Shown one piece after another: positions 1 through 6,898 of a stretch of 10,680 nt of DNA. Source of the stretch: Nonlabens sp. GTDB taxonomy: Bacteria > Bacteroidota > Bacteroidia > Flavobacteriales > Flavobacteriaceae. Position 1 is the first letter of the stretch. Every line of letters begins with the position of its first letter. The notes beneath the pieces were generated by a model. It saw only the letters and a program-made list of their open reading frames with translations. It ran no database searches and was not told the DNA's origin. The DNA is taken from positions 1 through 10,680 of the forward strand of contig JALZUY010000236.1 of assembly GCA_023301395.1 (NCBI GenBank). Direction: 5' to 3'. Made by a program: the position numbers and the translations under genes.

Positions 1-566
1 ATTTAGTATCTATAGAATCTTCAAACATCTATCATTCAAGTGAGTAAATATAAATTTTAAAGTTTAATACACAAAGGTCATTTCCCGCAAATTGATAAAG
101 TCTCATTTTCATTAATAATATTGTTATTTTCATTCTATATGACATTATATTCATGAATTTAGATATGGCAATTATAAGTACACGGCTTTAAAAACATATA
201 AATAGCTAATGACATTTGTAGATTTTCATTCTTAAAATTTATTTTAGTTTCAAATGGGTCTATTGAACTTAGTCAATGTGATAGGTTTTAAAGCCCTTAA
301 ATTAAGAACCAATAAAAGTCTTTAAAGGTGTTCTATCTGTCTATGGAATTTAAAAATAGAGCTTGAGAGATTATAACCCTGATTTTCCTTAAAGTAGACT
401 TAAGTGTGTGCTGAACAAGATTTTTACATCTTACCTTTTGATACAGGCGATATTCTTGAATGGCTTGTTCAAAGATTCCAATGTAGATTTGATAGAATAA
501 TTTAAAAACAACTGATTGCTGTTTTGTAAGTATTTTGCTTTTAAATGAGATTCTTATATAGCGGAC
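1..566. other. AT-rich stretch without a convincing gene
   Basis: I see no long open frame, RNA gene or mobile element in this AT-rich stretch. It contains an 8-bp inverted repeat (TGAACAAG at 412-419, CTTGTTCA at 464-471) separated by 44 nt. It also contains a short open frame at 404-505, listed separately. The region lies downstream of the minus-strand gene that ends at 567, so it may be a long 3' flank or the remains of a decayed gene. Confidence 0.6.
404..505 (+). pseudogene. possible gene remnant, 33 codons
   Basis: This short open frame begins with GTG directly after an in-frame TAA and ends in TAA. Its translation has a protein-like composition: YILPFDTGDILEWLVQ followed by RFQCRFDRII. 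There is no ATG and no clear promoter, and I recognise no family. It could be the C-terminal scrap of a degraded gene, a very small protein, or chance. It is listed because it is the only protein-like stretch in the first 566 bases. Confidence 0.15.
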
Positions 567-579
567 TTAACGGTCTGCT
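560..579 (+). terminator. weak hairpin overlapping the stop of the T9SS cargo gene
   Basis: AGCGGAC (560-566) and GTCTGCT (573-579) form a 7-bp stem around a 6-nt loop. Read on the plus strand, the one non-Watson-Crick pair is a G-U wobble and a short T run (579-582) follows, as in an intrinsic terminator. Read on the minus strand the same position is an A-C mismatch with no T run. It overlaps the stop codon of the minus-strand gene, so it may be chance or a terminator for transcription entering from the left. Confidence 0.25.
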
Positions 580-1769
580 TTTACAAGTCTTAAAGTTTCT
601 TTACTGTCATTTCCAGTTTGTAATGTTATAAAGTACATTCCAGATTCTAATTTTGATATATCAACGTAGTCATTTGTGTATGAGTCGTTCAGAATGATTT
701 TCCCCATAGTGTCATAAACGGTAAATGATTTAATTAACTCAGTAGATATAAAGGTGATTTTATTACTGCTAGGATTAGGGAAAATGCTTGTCTTTTTAAT
801 GGGTAGGACTTCATTATTGTTTAATACCGCACAATATTGATTAGCAAATTGGTTATTGTAATTTATGATGTGATAATCTAGCATAGAAATAGCTAAGGAA
901 TCAATTAATGTCGCACGACTTACAGTGTTGAAACGTATGTTTGAATTCATTTCAATCTGTACGGCACTGACTGGACTGGTATTATCACTAGATCCATGCC
1001 TTCTAGTATTATAACCGCCAGCAAAATAGGATTCTGTTCCTTGAGGCGCTGGATCTGCGCTACTAGGCACGGTATGAAAGCCACGGCTTTCTAGAATATC
1101 TCCTAAACTACTGCTGCCTCTAACCAGTTGCGCTTGTGTTAGGTTTTGTAAATTATTATTTACTAGTGTTCTAATACTAGAATCTTGAGTGCCTGAGTTT
1201 GTATTTAGATAACTATCTGATTGCTGTAACTCTGTTCTGGAAAGAAGATATCCTAACTCAATACGCTGTATGGTATGACCATGCCCATGCATATCATAAA
1301 AAGTACCTGATCCATAGTCTTGAGCAACCTGAGTCTTTGCAGCGTCTATGAAATTATGATAATTTGACCAGGTTTGAATTACCGTAGGATCACCATCTGC
1401 AGCGTCTTGAACATCTCGATTTGCATCAAATTTTTTACGATGTAATAGATTGATAATTAAATGAGGATAACAACCAGTCTCTGCTACTATAGAATTATAA
1501 ACACCATCTGAAACTTCTTGAGTAAAAGAATCTCTGCCAGTAATACATCCAGTACAACTGCGGTCAGGAATGCTTGATGGTTCTAAATAACCACCATGCG
1601 GTGCAGATATCACAATAGGTAAATTGCCTGCTCTGTATTCAACATAACCGGTAGCGTCTATGTATGTATTACCAGGAATGAAATTTTGAGCACACGCAAA
1701 AATCGAACTGCATAGCAGGATCATGCAAATGGAATTATTTAAATATGTTGATAGAGTTTTTTGCATCAT
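567..1769 (-). CDS. T9SS-exported N-formylglutamate amidohydrolase-like protein
   Basis: A 400-residue secreted protein in three parts. Residues 1-27 form a signal peptide, with likely cleavage after ACA. Residues about 40-305 resemble the N-formylglutamate amidohydrolase superfamily of metal-dependent hydrolases. The motifs are SAPHGG (55-60), HRKKFDANRD (110-119), DMHGHGH (159-165), RRHG (256-259) and QIEMN (271-275), whose His, Asp and Glu residues are probable metal ligands and catalytic groups. Residues about 325-400 are a T9SS type A sorting domain, with IFPNPSSNKI, a YDTMGK strand and a SGMYFITL strand. Such proteins cross the outer membrane through the type IX machinery and are anchored or released. 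The classical family enzyme is cytosolic and cleaves formylglutamate in histidine breakdown; this exported form probably has another substrate, perhaps an amide or peptide, which I cannot name. Two ATGs lie in tandem at the start; either could be used. It is preceded on the same strand by the lipoprotein gene, 152 nt away. Confidence 0.8.
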   Translation of the reverse strand: MMQKTLSTYLNNSICMILLCSSIFACAQNFIPGNTYIDATGYVEYRAGNLPIVISAPHGGYLEPSSIPDRSCTGCITGRDSFTQEVSDGVYNSIVAETGCYPHLIINLLHRKKFDANRDVQDAADGDPTVIQTWSNYHNFIDAAKTQVAQDYGSGTFYDMHGHGHTIQRIELGYLLSRTELQQSDSYLNTNSGTQDSSIRTLVNNNLQNLTQAQLVRGSSSLGDILESRGFHTVPSSADPAPQGTESYFAGGYNTRRHGSSDNTSPVSAVQIEMNSNIRFNTVSRATLIDSLAISMLDYHIINYNNQFANQYCAVLNNNEVLPIKKTSIFPNPSSNKITFISTELIKSFTVYDTMGKIILNDSYTNDYVDISKLESGMYFITLQTGNDSKETLRLVKADR

Positions 1770-1842
1770 GCTGTAATTTACAAAAAAGAGAATGCAGGTA
1801 AGGTCTTAAAGATTGATTACGCATCTTCTAGTCCTGATAAAT

Positions 1843-1860
1843 AAAGTTTGAAAAAACTTT
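1843..1860 (-). terminator. AT-rich perfect hairpin between minus-strand genes
   Basis: AAAGTTT and AAACTTT form a perfect 7-bp stem with a GAAA (plus-strand) loop, about 60 nt past the stop of the lipoprotein gene. The stem has only one GC pair and no clear T run follows, so termination would be weak. It could instead lie in the leader of the downstream secreted hydrolase gene. Confidence 0.25.
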
Positions 1861-1913
1861 TCTCAGTTGGAATGAGAGTTCTTAACTATTGTTGTTATCA
1901 AATATTAGACAAT

Positions 1914-1930
1914 TCATTCCATTAAGGAAT
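1914..1930 (-). other. hairpin over the lipoprotein stop codon
   Basis: CATTCC and GGAATG form a 6-bp perfect stem around a 5-nt loop that contains the TAA stop of the lipoprotein gene. No T run follows on the minus strand. It may stabilise the mRNA 3' end or add to weak termination with the hairpin at 1843-1860. Confidence 0.25.
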
Positions 1931-2440
1931 GTCTTTCTCTTCTAGTTCTAGTTCACTTTCTTCAAGGTTTTTAAGAATATTTTCTTCGGCCTTTTCTAGT
2001 AAGAAAACCTCCATCATTTGAATCTTTAATTGATCCAGTGCGATGATTAATTCATCAAATCTTTTTTGTTGTTCTTTCTTACTATAGCTGTTATGAGTGA
2101 GTAAAGCATGATAAGATTTCACTCGTGTTTCAAGAACTTTTAATCGCGATTTAACAGGTTGTTTTGATATTTTTTCAGGTAAGCTTACGGTCATGTCATC
2201 TACAGCGAGTACTAGTCTTTGTGCCGCTGGTGTGGTATGATCAAAATTCTCCAGCTCAGTGATGAATTTTTGATAAGGAACCCATGAGGTATTGAATTGC
2301 GAAGCCTCTCCTCTTAAATCCATTTGTGAAATTGCTGGGTCAAATGTGGATTCTTGTTTTTGTTCTTCTACAAGTTTGCTTTCTTCCGTTTGACCACAGG
2401 AAGCAATTAAGGCAAATAAAAGAATATTTATGTATTTCAT
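1922..2440 (-). CDS. small lipoprotein of unknown function
   Basis: A 172-residue protein when started at the ATG at 2438-2440. A longer frame reaches 2488, but its extra 16 residues would sit in front of a complete lipoprotein signal, so the internal start is preferred. MKYINILLFALIASC is a type II signal peptide with lipobox IASC, cysteine at 15. The next residues (QTEES) are polar and acidic, resembling the export signal that sends Bacteroidota lipoproteins to the cell surface; surface location is inference. The mature part is mostly predicted helix, with a central segment rich in Lys, Glu and Leu and a very acidic tail (about residues 155-172). No enzyme motif is visible and I do not recognise the family. 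A CACCTTTG box (2458-2465) is one base from the -7 consensus and 17 nt before the start. The gene diverges from the threonine dehydrogenase gene. Confidence 0.7.
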   Translation of the reverse strand: MKYINILLFALIASCGQTEESKLVEEQKQESTFDPAISQMDLRGEASQFNTSWVPYQKFITELENFDHTTPAAQRLVLAVDDMTVSLPEKISKQPVKSRLKVLETRVKSYHALLTHNSYSKKEQQKRFDELIIALDQLKIQMMEVFLLEKAEENILKNLEESELELEEKDIP

Positions 2441-2513
2441 TTCAACAATTACAACTACAAAGGTGCTATAAATATTGCGATATTTCATATAGTTGGTCAG
2501 GTTTTAATGACTA

Positions 2514-2529
2514 CGCTTCCGCGAAAGCG
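2514..2529. repeat. 16-nt palindromic repeat, copy 1 (one mismatch)
   Basis: CGCTTCCGCGAAAGCG differs by one base (C at 2519) from the perfect palindrome CGCTTTCGCGAAAGCG. It is a GC-rich island in the AT-rich gap between the divergent lipoprotein and threonine dehydrogenase genes. A second copy with a different single mismatch lies at 9164-9179. From memory, very similar palindromes are common in some marine flavobacterial genomes; I could not count them here. Confidence 0.6.
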
Positions 2530-2589
2530 ATATTATCAAAATATTAATTTTTACGAGTAAATATTAAGAATAAGAGAATGTAGAGTTAC

Positions 2590-2597
2590 TATATTTA
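2590..2597 (+). promoter_or_regulatory. possible -7 box for threonine dehydrogenase
   Basis: TATATTTA matches the Bacteroidota -7 consensus TAnnTTTG at all but the last base and ends 18 nt before the ATG at 2616. No TTG is seen at the expected -33 distance, and near-matches are frequent in DNA this AT-rich. Confidence 0.3.
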
Positions 2598-2615
2598 CCA
2601 ATCTTAAAATATAAT

Positions 2616-3554
2616 ATGGCTACAAAAATCTTAATAATAGGCGCATGCGGGCAAATAGGTACTGAACTTACCATGCGATTGCGACAAATATATGGTAATG
2701 AGAATGTTGTTGCCAGTGATATAAGAGAAGGAAACCACGAGTTGATGAATTCAGGTCCTTTTGAAACAGTAGATGCGACGGATAAGAGTTCTATTGAAAA
2801 TGTGTGCCTACACTATGAGATTAACGAGATCTACTTAATGGCTGCTATGCTAAGCGCTACAGCTGAGAAGTATCCTAAGAAGGCTTGGAATTTAAATATG
2901 GATTCTCTTTTTCATGTTCTTAATATAGCAAAGGAAGGAAAGATTAATAAACTATTCTGGCCATCTAGTATAGCTGTTTTTGGGCCTACAACGCCTAAAG
3001 AAAATACACCGCAGCAAACCGTAATGGAGCCTAGCACAGTTTATGGTATTTCAAAACAAACTGGTGAACGCTGGTGTGAGTATTATCATAATAAATATGG
3101 AATTGATGTGAGATCGATACGCTATCCTGGATTAATCTCATGGAAAACATTACCTGGTGGTGGAACCACTGATTATGCGGTAGAGATATTTCATGAGGCT
3201 TTAAAAAATAATTCTTATGAGTGTTTCTTAAAAGAAGATACTAATTTACCTATGATGTTTATGGGTGACGCCATTAAAGCTACTGTTTCTATAATGCAGT
3301 CTGATCCTGAGGATGTTAAACAGCGTAGTTCCTATAATCTAGCTGGAATGAGTTTTACACCACAAGAAATTGCAAATGAAATCAAGAAGCATTTACCAGA
3401 TTTCAATATTAATTATAAGCCAGATTTTAGACAAGCAATTGCAGATAGCTGGCCTGGTTCAATCGATGATAGTGTTGCCAGAGAGGACTGGTCATGGAGT
3501 CATGATTATGACTTAAAGAAAATGGTTGTAGAAATGCTAGATAACCTTAAATAA
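2616..3554 (+). CDS. tdh: L-threonine 3-dehydrogenase, epimerase-like (SDR) type
   Basis: A 312-residue cytosolic NAD-dependent enzyme of the extended short-chain dehydrogenase family. It should oxidise L-threonine to 2-amino-3-oxobutanoate, which glycine C-acetyltransferase then cleaves to glycine and acetyl-CoA; no gene for that partner is in the window. The Rossmann motif GACGQIG covers residues 9-15, with Asp35 in VASDIR placed to bind the adenosine ribose of NAD. Ser117/118 (WPSSIAVFG), Tyr143 and Lys147 (YGISK) form the catalytic set. The segments YPGLISWKTLPGGGTTDYAV and LPMMFMGDAIKA are typical of the GalE-like threonine dehydrogenases known from Flavobacterium and Cytophaga. These are unrelated to the zinc-dependent Tdh of Escherichia coli. 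Length and both ends look complete. It reads away from the lipoprotein gene and is followed after 52 nt by the TerB-like gene. A general UDP-sugar epimerase is less likely because of the segments above. Confidence 0.9.
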   Translation: MATKILIIGACGQIGTELTMRLRQIYGNENVVASDIREGNHELMNSGPFETVDATDKSSIENVCLHYEINEIYLMAAMLSATAEKYPKKAWNLNMDSLFHVLNIAKEGKINKLFWPSSIAVFGPTTPKENTPQQTVMEPSTVYGISKQTGERWCEYYHNKYGIDVRSIRYPGLISWKTLPGGGTTDYAVEIFHEALKNNSYECFLKEDTNLPMMFMGDAIKATVSIMQSDPEDVKQRSSYNLAGMSFTPQEIANEIKKHLPDFNINYKPDFRQAIADSWPGSIDDSVAREDWSWSHDYDLKKMVVEMLDNLK

Positions 3555-3580
3555 GTCTCTAATTCACTAACTGTCTTTCT

Positions 3581-3588
3581 TATCTTTG
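3581..3588 (+). promoter_or_regulatory. -7 promoter box for the TerB-like gene
   Basis: TATCTTTG is a perfect match to the Bacteroidota -7 consensus TAnnTTTG and ends 18 nt before the ATG at 3607. A TTG at the usual -33 distance is absent. It suggests the gene has its own transcript besides any readthrough from the threonine dehydrogenase gene. Confidence 0.5.
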
Positions 3589-3606
3589 CGGTATTAAATT
3601 ATAGAT

Positions 3607-4038
3607 ATGTCATTCTCAAGTTTGTTTGAATCTGGTGCAAGTGCCAGAAATAAAAGTCATTTTGCTACCATAGTAAGTATAGCTCAGTCACATAAGGAAG
3701 TGTCTCCTGAGGAGATGGCTGTACTTATACGCTTTAAATCTAAATTAGACATTTCTGATTCTGATTATGCGGCAATTTTAAAAAACCCATCTGCGTATCC
3801 CGTAACACCTCCTACGGATAGTGAAGAGCGCATACAATGGTTACATGATTTATTTAAAATCGTATTTGCTGATCATGCAATGGATGATAATGAACATAAA
3901 TTATTGAAGAGATATGCTACAGCAATAGGTTTTAATGATACTGACGCTGAATACCTTGTAAAACGTTCTGTAGAAATATTTTCTGGACACTTAAATTTAG
4001 AAGATTACAGATATTTATTGAATAAAGATCGGGACTAG
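3607..4038 (+). CDS. TerB-like helical protein
   Basis: A 143-residue soluble protein with the look of the TerB (tellurite resistance B-like) all-helical fold. It has two similar helical halves, each with an acidic turn before a conserved helix: SHKEVSPEEMAVLIRFKSKL (29-48) and FADHAMDDNEHKLLKRYATA (87-106). In TerB the acidic residues of such turns bind metal ions. Members of the family occur in stress and membrane-associated systems and often have no link to tellurite; the role here is unknown. There is no signal peptide or membrane segment. A perfect -7 box precedes the gene. Its stop is 11 nt from the stop of the convergent histidine kinase gene, leaving little room for a terminator. No other ter genes are in the window, so a resistance function is not supported. 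Confidence 0.65.
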   Translation: MSFSSLFESGASARNKSHFATIVSIAQSHKEVSPEEMAVLIRFKSKLDISDSDYAAILKNPSAYPVTPPTDSEERIQWLHDLFKIVFADHAMDDNEHKLLKRYATAIGFNDTDAEYLVKRSVEIFSGHLNLEDYRYLLNKDRD

Positions 4039-4049
4039 AAAGTCGGTAA

Positions 4050-5576
4050 TTATTTAAATTTTTTAATATTAAGCCTTTTATAAATGGTGTTTAACAACTC
4101 ATCATCTGTATAAGGCTTTTTTACTACGTCCTTAAATCCTGCTTTACGATATGCTGTTAGTTCTTCAGGTAAGGTCTTAGTACTTACAGCTATAATAGGG
4201 ATTTTCTTATTGTGATCGTTTGCAAATTCTTTTATTAGGCTCATTAATTCAATGGCATCCATGTGGGAAAGTGATGAAGACATAAGGATTAGGTCATGCT
4301 CTTCATTTTCAACAGCATGCAGGAGTTGTTTAGGGTCTGTAAAGACTTGTGTGTCAAAATTACCTGAACCTACCAATACCTTCAAAGCAGTCATTTGTGT
4401 TACGCTATTATTCTCGGCAATGATAGTGCGTACTTTTTCTGAAAACTTAATTTTATTTACGGTTTTGTCTTCGGGTTTCTCTTCTATCTCAGTATGATGT
4501 AGTGGGAAAGTTAATTTGATATCAGCTATTTGAGATGTACCACCATCTTCATTTTGTTTAATAGCAATTTTCCCATCCATGAGTTGAGCCAGTTCTCTTG
4601 CTATTGAGAAACTTAATCCAGTAGTTTTTTCTAAGTCTCCTTTATCTAAAGATGCGTATTCTTCTAAACTACTTACGTTAGACAAATCTGGTATAATCCC
4701 TTTGTTTGTATTAACCTGTATGCGCAAGCTTGTCTTGTTTGCACGACGCTGATTTTCTTTTATAATTATCTGTAATTTCTCACCTTTCCCGTGTCTAAGC
4801 GCATTATCAAGGAAGTTGGTTATGATTTGTTCAAATCTACGCTTGTCACCTATTAGGTTTTTAGGAACTGTAGAGCCTACTTCTAATGAAATCTTAATTT
4901 CCTTGGAAGCAATTGCGGTAGTGTAATTAAGATGTATTCTTTTTAGTAATTTATCTAATGCAAATGGGGCACTTTCCAATGAAAGTGAATTTGTTTTGAG
5001 AATAGATAAATCTATTATATCGTTTAGAATATCTCTTAATTTATCACTTTGATCTTTGACTGCTTCAACAAGCATTTGCTGATCTAAATTGAGTTCAGTC
5101 TTTAATAACATGGAAGAAAAAGAGCTTACTAAAGTCAATGGATTACGTAACTCATGAGAGAAATTCCTTATAAAAACATTCTTAAATTCTTCTTGTTCTT
5201 TGAGTATTAGGTTTTTAAGTTCTAGGGATTCTTGGGATATGATAGACTCATTTCTTTTTTGAGCTATTACTTGAACGCGATTATAAAAGTCAGTTCCTTC
5301 TCTAAAAATTACAACAGCCGTATTGTCCGTATTAATTAAAAAATCAATATCAAAGATTCGCTCATTAATATGTACACATTCTAATTTAAAATGCTTGTCG
5401 TGATCTTCAAAATAAATTTCAATACTTTCAAAAAATGGATGAAAATCCTTTATTGAGGTACCTTTAGTTAAGGGGAATAGTTGTTGATCTGTGGTTAGAA
5501 CATTTCCTGATCCATCAATAGATACAAATTGTAAATCTTTTGATTTATAGTCTCTTTTTAATTGATCCATAGACAT
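4050..5576 (-). CDS. soluble hybrid histidine kinase with degenerate ATP and receiver sites
   Basis: A 508-residue cytosolic protein without membrane segments. Residues about 13-95 look like a PAS-type sensor domain, and 100-133 a helical linker. The dimerisation/phospho-acceptor domain (about 128-195) contains SHELRNP with His141. The ATP-binding domain (about 240-360) keeps the N box (NFLDNALRHG, Asn258). Its G1 box, normally DxGxG, reads NTNKG (289-293), and its G2 box, normally GTGLGLSI, reads TTGLSFSI (318-325). The receiver domain (about 382-508) keeps Lys487 in KKP and Ser465/Thr466, but the phospho-acceptor Asp is replaced by Ser (HDLILMSSSLSHMD, Ser433) and the acidic pair is ENN (388-390). 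It may therefore be a weak kinase or a phosphorylation-independent scaffold. The gene overlaps the GTPase gene by one base (TAATG on the coding strand), implying coupled translation and a shared pathway. A second ATG two codons in is an alternative start. Confidence 0.85.
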   Translation of the reverse strand: MSMDQLKRDYKSKDLQFVSIDGSGNVLTTDQQLFPLTKGTSIKDFHPFFESIEIYFEDHDKHFKLECVHINERIFDIDFLINTDNTAVVIFREGTDFYNRVQVIAQKRNESIISQESLELKNLILKEQEEFKNVFIRNFSHELRNPLTLVSSFSSMLLKTELNLDQQMLVEAVKDQSDKLRDILNDIIDLSILKTNSLSLESAPFALDKLLKRIHLNYTTAIASKEIKISLEVGSTVPKNLIGDKRRFEQIITNFLDNALRHGKGEKLQIIIKENQRRANKTSLRIQVNTNKGIIPDLSNVSSLEEYASLDKGDLEKTTGLSFSIARELAQLMDGKIAIKQNEDGGTSQIADIKLTFPLHHTEIEEKPEDKTVNKIKFSEKVRTIIAENNSVTQMTALKVLVGSGNFDTQVFTDPKQLLHAVENEEHDLILMSSSLSHMDAIELMSLIKEFANDHNKKIPIIAVSTKTLPEELTAYRKAGFKDVVKKPYTDDELLNTIYKRLNIKKFK

Positions 5577-6055
5577 TAAAATAACATTTTTGCCATTTTC
5601 TCAAAAAGACGTTGAACATTATTACCTTCTTTTGCACTCACAAGCATGTCTAGAAACGACATCTCTTCCTTTTTTCCAGAGATACTTCCTTTGGGTAATA
5701 AATCACTTTTATTTCCTATACTTAAAATTGGGACATTATTAAAATTTGTTTTTAAATAGTCAATTTGAGATTCTATGTTTTTATAGGTGATAGGTCTACT
5801 AAGATCACAAACAAAAATAAATCCGTGAGTACCTAGTAAATATGCTTTTCTTATTTCTTCAATATCATCAGTACCTTCTGTATCCCATAGTATAAGATTG
5901 ATCTCTTTATCGTTAATCTCTACTGTTTTTTTTAAAATATGTACGCCTATTGTAACTTTATAATCTTCAGAAAAGATATCTTCAACAAATCGGCGAATTA
6001 GAGATGTTTTTCCAACTCCAAAATGACCTACAATGACTATTTTTTTTGATACCAT
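5576..6055 (-). CDS. Ras/Rab-like small GTPase
   Basis: A 159-residue single-domain small GTPase close in layout to eukaryotic Rab/Ras proteins and to bacterial Rab-like and MglA-type GTPases. The P-loop is GHFGVGKTS (10-18). Switch I carries YKVTIGV (32-38) with Thr35 for magnesium. The G3 motif is WDTEGTD (57-63), NKSD (115-118) selects guanine, and SAK (140-142) is the G5 motif. The position of Ras Gln61 is Thr62, so intrinsic hydrolysis may be slow and a partner might be needed to switch it off. No lipid-attachment cysteine or CAAX end is present, and no membrane segment. It begins one nucleotide after the stop of the 275-aa gene and overlaps the kinase gene by one base, so these three are probably made together. 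The full set of motifs makes the family call secure; the cellular role is inference. Confidence 0.9.
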   Translation of the reverse strand: MVSKKIVIVGHFGVGKTSLIRRFVEDIFSEDYKVTIGVHILKKTVEINDKEINLILWDTEGTDDIEEIRKAYLLGTHGFIFVCDLSRPITYKNIESQIDYLKTNFNNVPILSIGNKSDLLPKGSISGKKEEMSFLDMLVSAKEGNNVQRLFEKMAKMLF

Positions 6056-6056
6056 A

Positions 6057-6884
6057 TTACTGTTTACTGAGTTTGATAGTTTCGTACCTGTCTAAAAGTA
6101 ATTTTTCTAGTTCTGGTCGTGAAGTTAATATTTCTTTTTTATTAATCTCTTGAGACACTTCTAGATTAAAGTTTTCTAAATCGTTTTCTAATGTTTCAGT
6201 GAATGTTCCACTTACTGCAGTTGCAATATAATACTTATGAAAACTATGGAGATGAATTTCATACAAATCATACTCTATAGATTGTAAATCATGACCTGTT
6301 TCTTTAAAAGCATCTTCAACAAACGCCTTAATCGCAGTTAGCATTCCACTAATCATATCCTCATCAACGGTCTCTTTGATTTGAAATTTACCTAAAAGAA
6401 TACCTGAACCTTTTTCGATTACAAATACTTGTTCGATTTGAGCGTCGCCTAGCTGACTTACTATCATTTCCTTTTCACTCACGCCCGTGAAAATAGATGT
6501 AAACTTACGCTTTATTCCTGCTACTGAAAATGTGTCTTTAGCTGTCTTATTAACCGTTTCGGTAAGTATTTTCATTTCTTGCGAAATGTACTTTTTCACC
6601 ATTTTACCCAGTATAGGGAATAACGCTTCTACTACTTCATCTTTAGATTCAGTAACTTGTCTTTTTAATGTCTTGGTTATACTAGGCCCTAGGTTTTCGG
6701 GCATATTTGAAGCAAAGATCTCCAGTTCTTCACGAATGATAGGAGAGATTTTATCTGAGAGTTTCTGTTTTTCTCTTAGAATTTCTTCTAATGCATTAAT
6801 TTTTAATGATATAGATTCCGAGTGTTCTCTAGCGTCTGTGAGCAGAATGGTTTTTAATAACGCCAGTTTTTCATCTTCTGTCAT
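6057..6884 (-). CDS. OmpA-sensor-like protein without the OmpA domain, GTPase partner candidate
   Basis: A 275-residue soluble protein with no signal peptide. Residues 1-60 are helical and coiled-coil-prone. Residues about 81-140 contain DEVVEALFPILGKMVKKYI and a basic KRKF segment followed by GVSEKEM. Residues about 150-230 form an alpha/beta module (QVFVIEKGSGILLGKF, then DEDMISGMLTAIKAFVEDAF, then a strand pair ending HKYYIATAVSG). From memory, this arrangement matches the N-terminal half of some OmpA/MotB-family proteins of Bacteroidota, cyanobacteria and Chloroflexi, where a peptidoglycan-binding OmpA domain follows; here that domain is missing. The strand-strand-helix pattern suggests a longin/roadblock-like fold, a platform that often regulates small GTPases; this is inference. 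It ends 1 nt before the GTPase gene and begins 14 nt after the coiled-coil gene. Confidence 0.65.
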   Translation of the reverse strand: MTEDEKLALLKTILLTDAREHSESISLKINALEEILREKQKLSDKISPIIREELEIFASNMPENLGPSITKTLKRQVTESKDEVVEALFPILGKMVKKYISQEMKILTETVNKTAKDTFSVAGIKRKFTSIFTGVSEKEMIVSQLGDAQIEQVFVIEKGSGILLGKFQIKETVDEDMISGMLTAIKAFVEDAFKETGHDLQSIEYDLYEIHLHSFHKYYIATAVSGTFTETLENDLENFNLEVSQEINKKEILTSRPELEKLLLDRYETIKLSKQ

Positions 6885-6898
6885 GGCGATATGAGTAT

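Noticed and set aside
2441..2488. Upstream extension of the lipoprotein gene by 16 codons
   Set aside because: It would bury a complete lipoprotein signal peptide; the internal ATG also fits a -7-like box that lies inside the extension.
2326..2547. 73-codon plus-strand open frame
   Set aside because: It lies mostly opposite the lipoprotein signal peptide and N-terminus and has no recognisable motif; it is the antisense shadow of a better gene.
4033..4044. GACT/AGTC hairpin between the convergent TerB-like and kinase genes
   Set aside because: Only 4 bp and partly inside the TerB-like coding end; no T run directly after it on either strand.
4252..4497. 81-codon plus-strand open frame
   Set aside because: It is antisense to the receiver domain of the histidine kinase, whose protein motifs are clear.
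6487..6894. 135-codon plus-strand open frame
   Set aside because: It lies antisense to the 275-aa gene, is serine- and hydrophobic-rich as shadows often are, and its spacing fits no neighbour.
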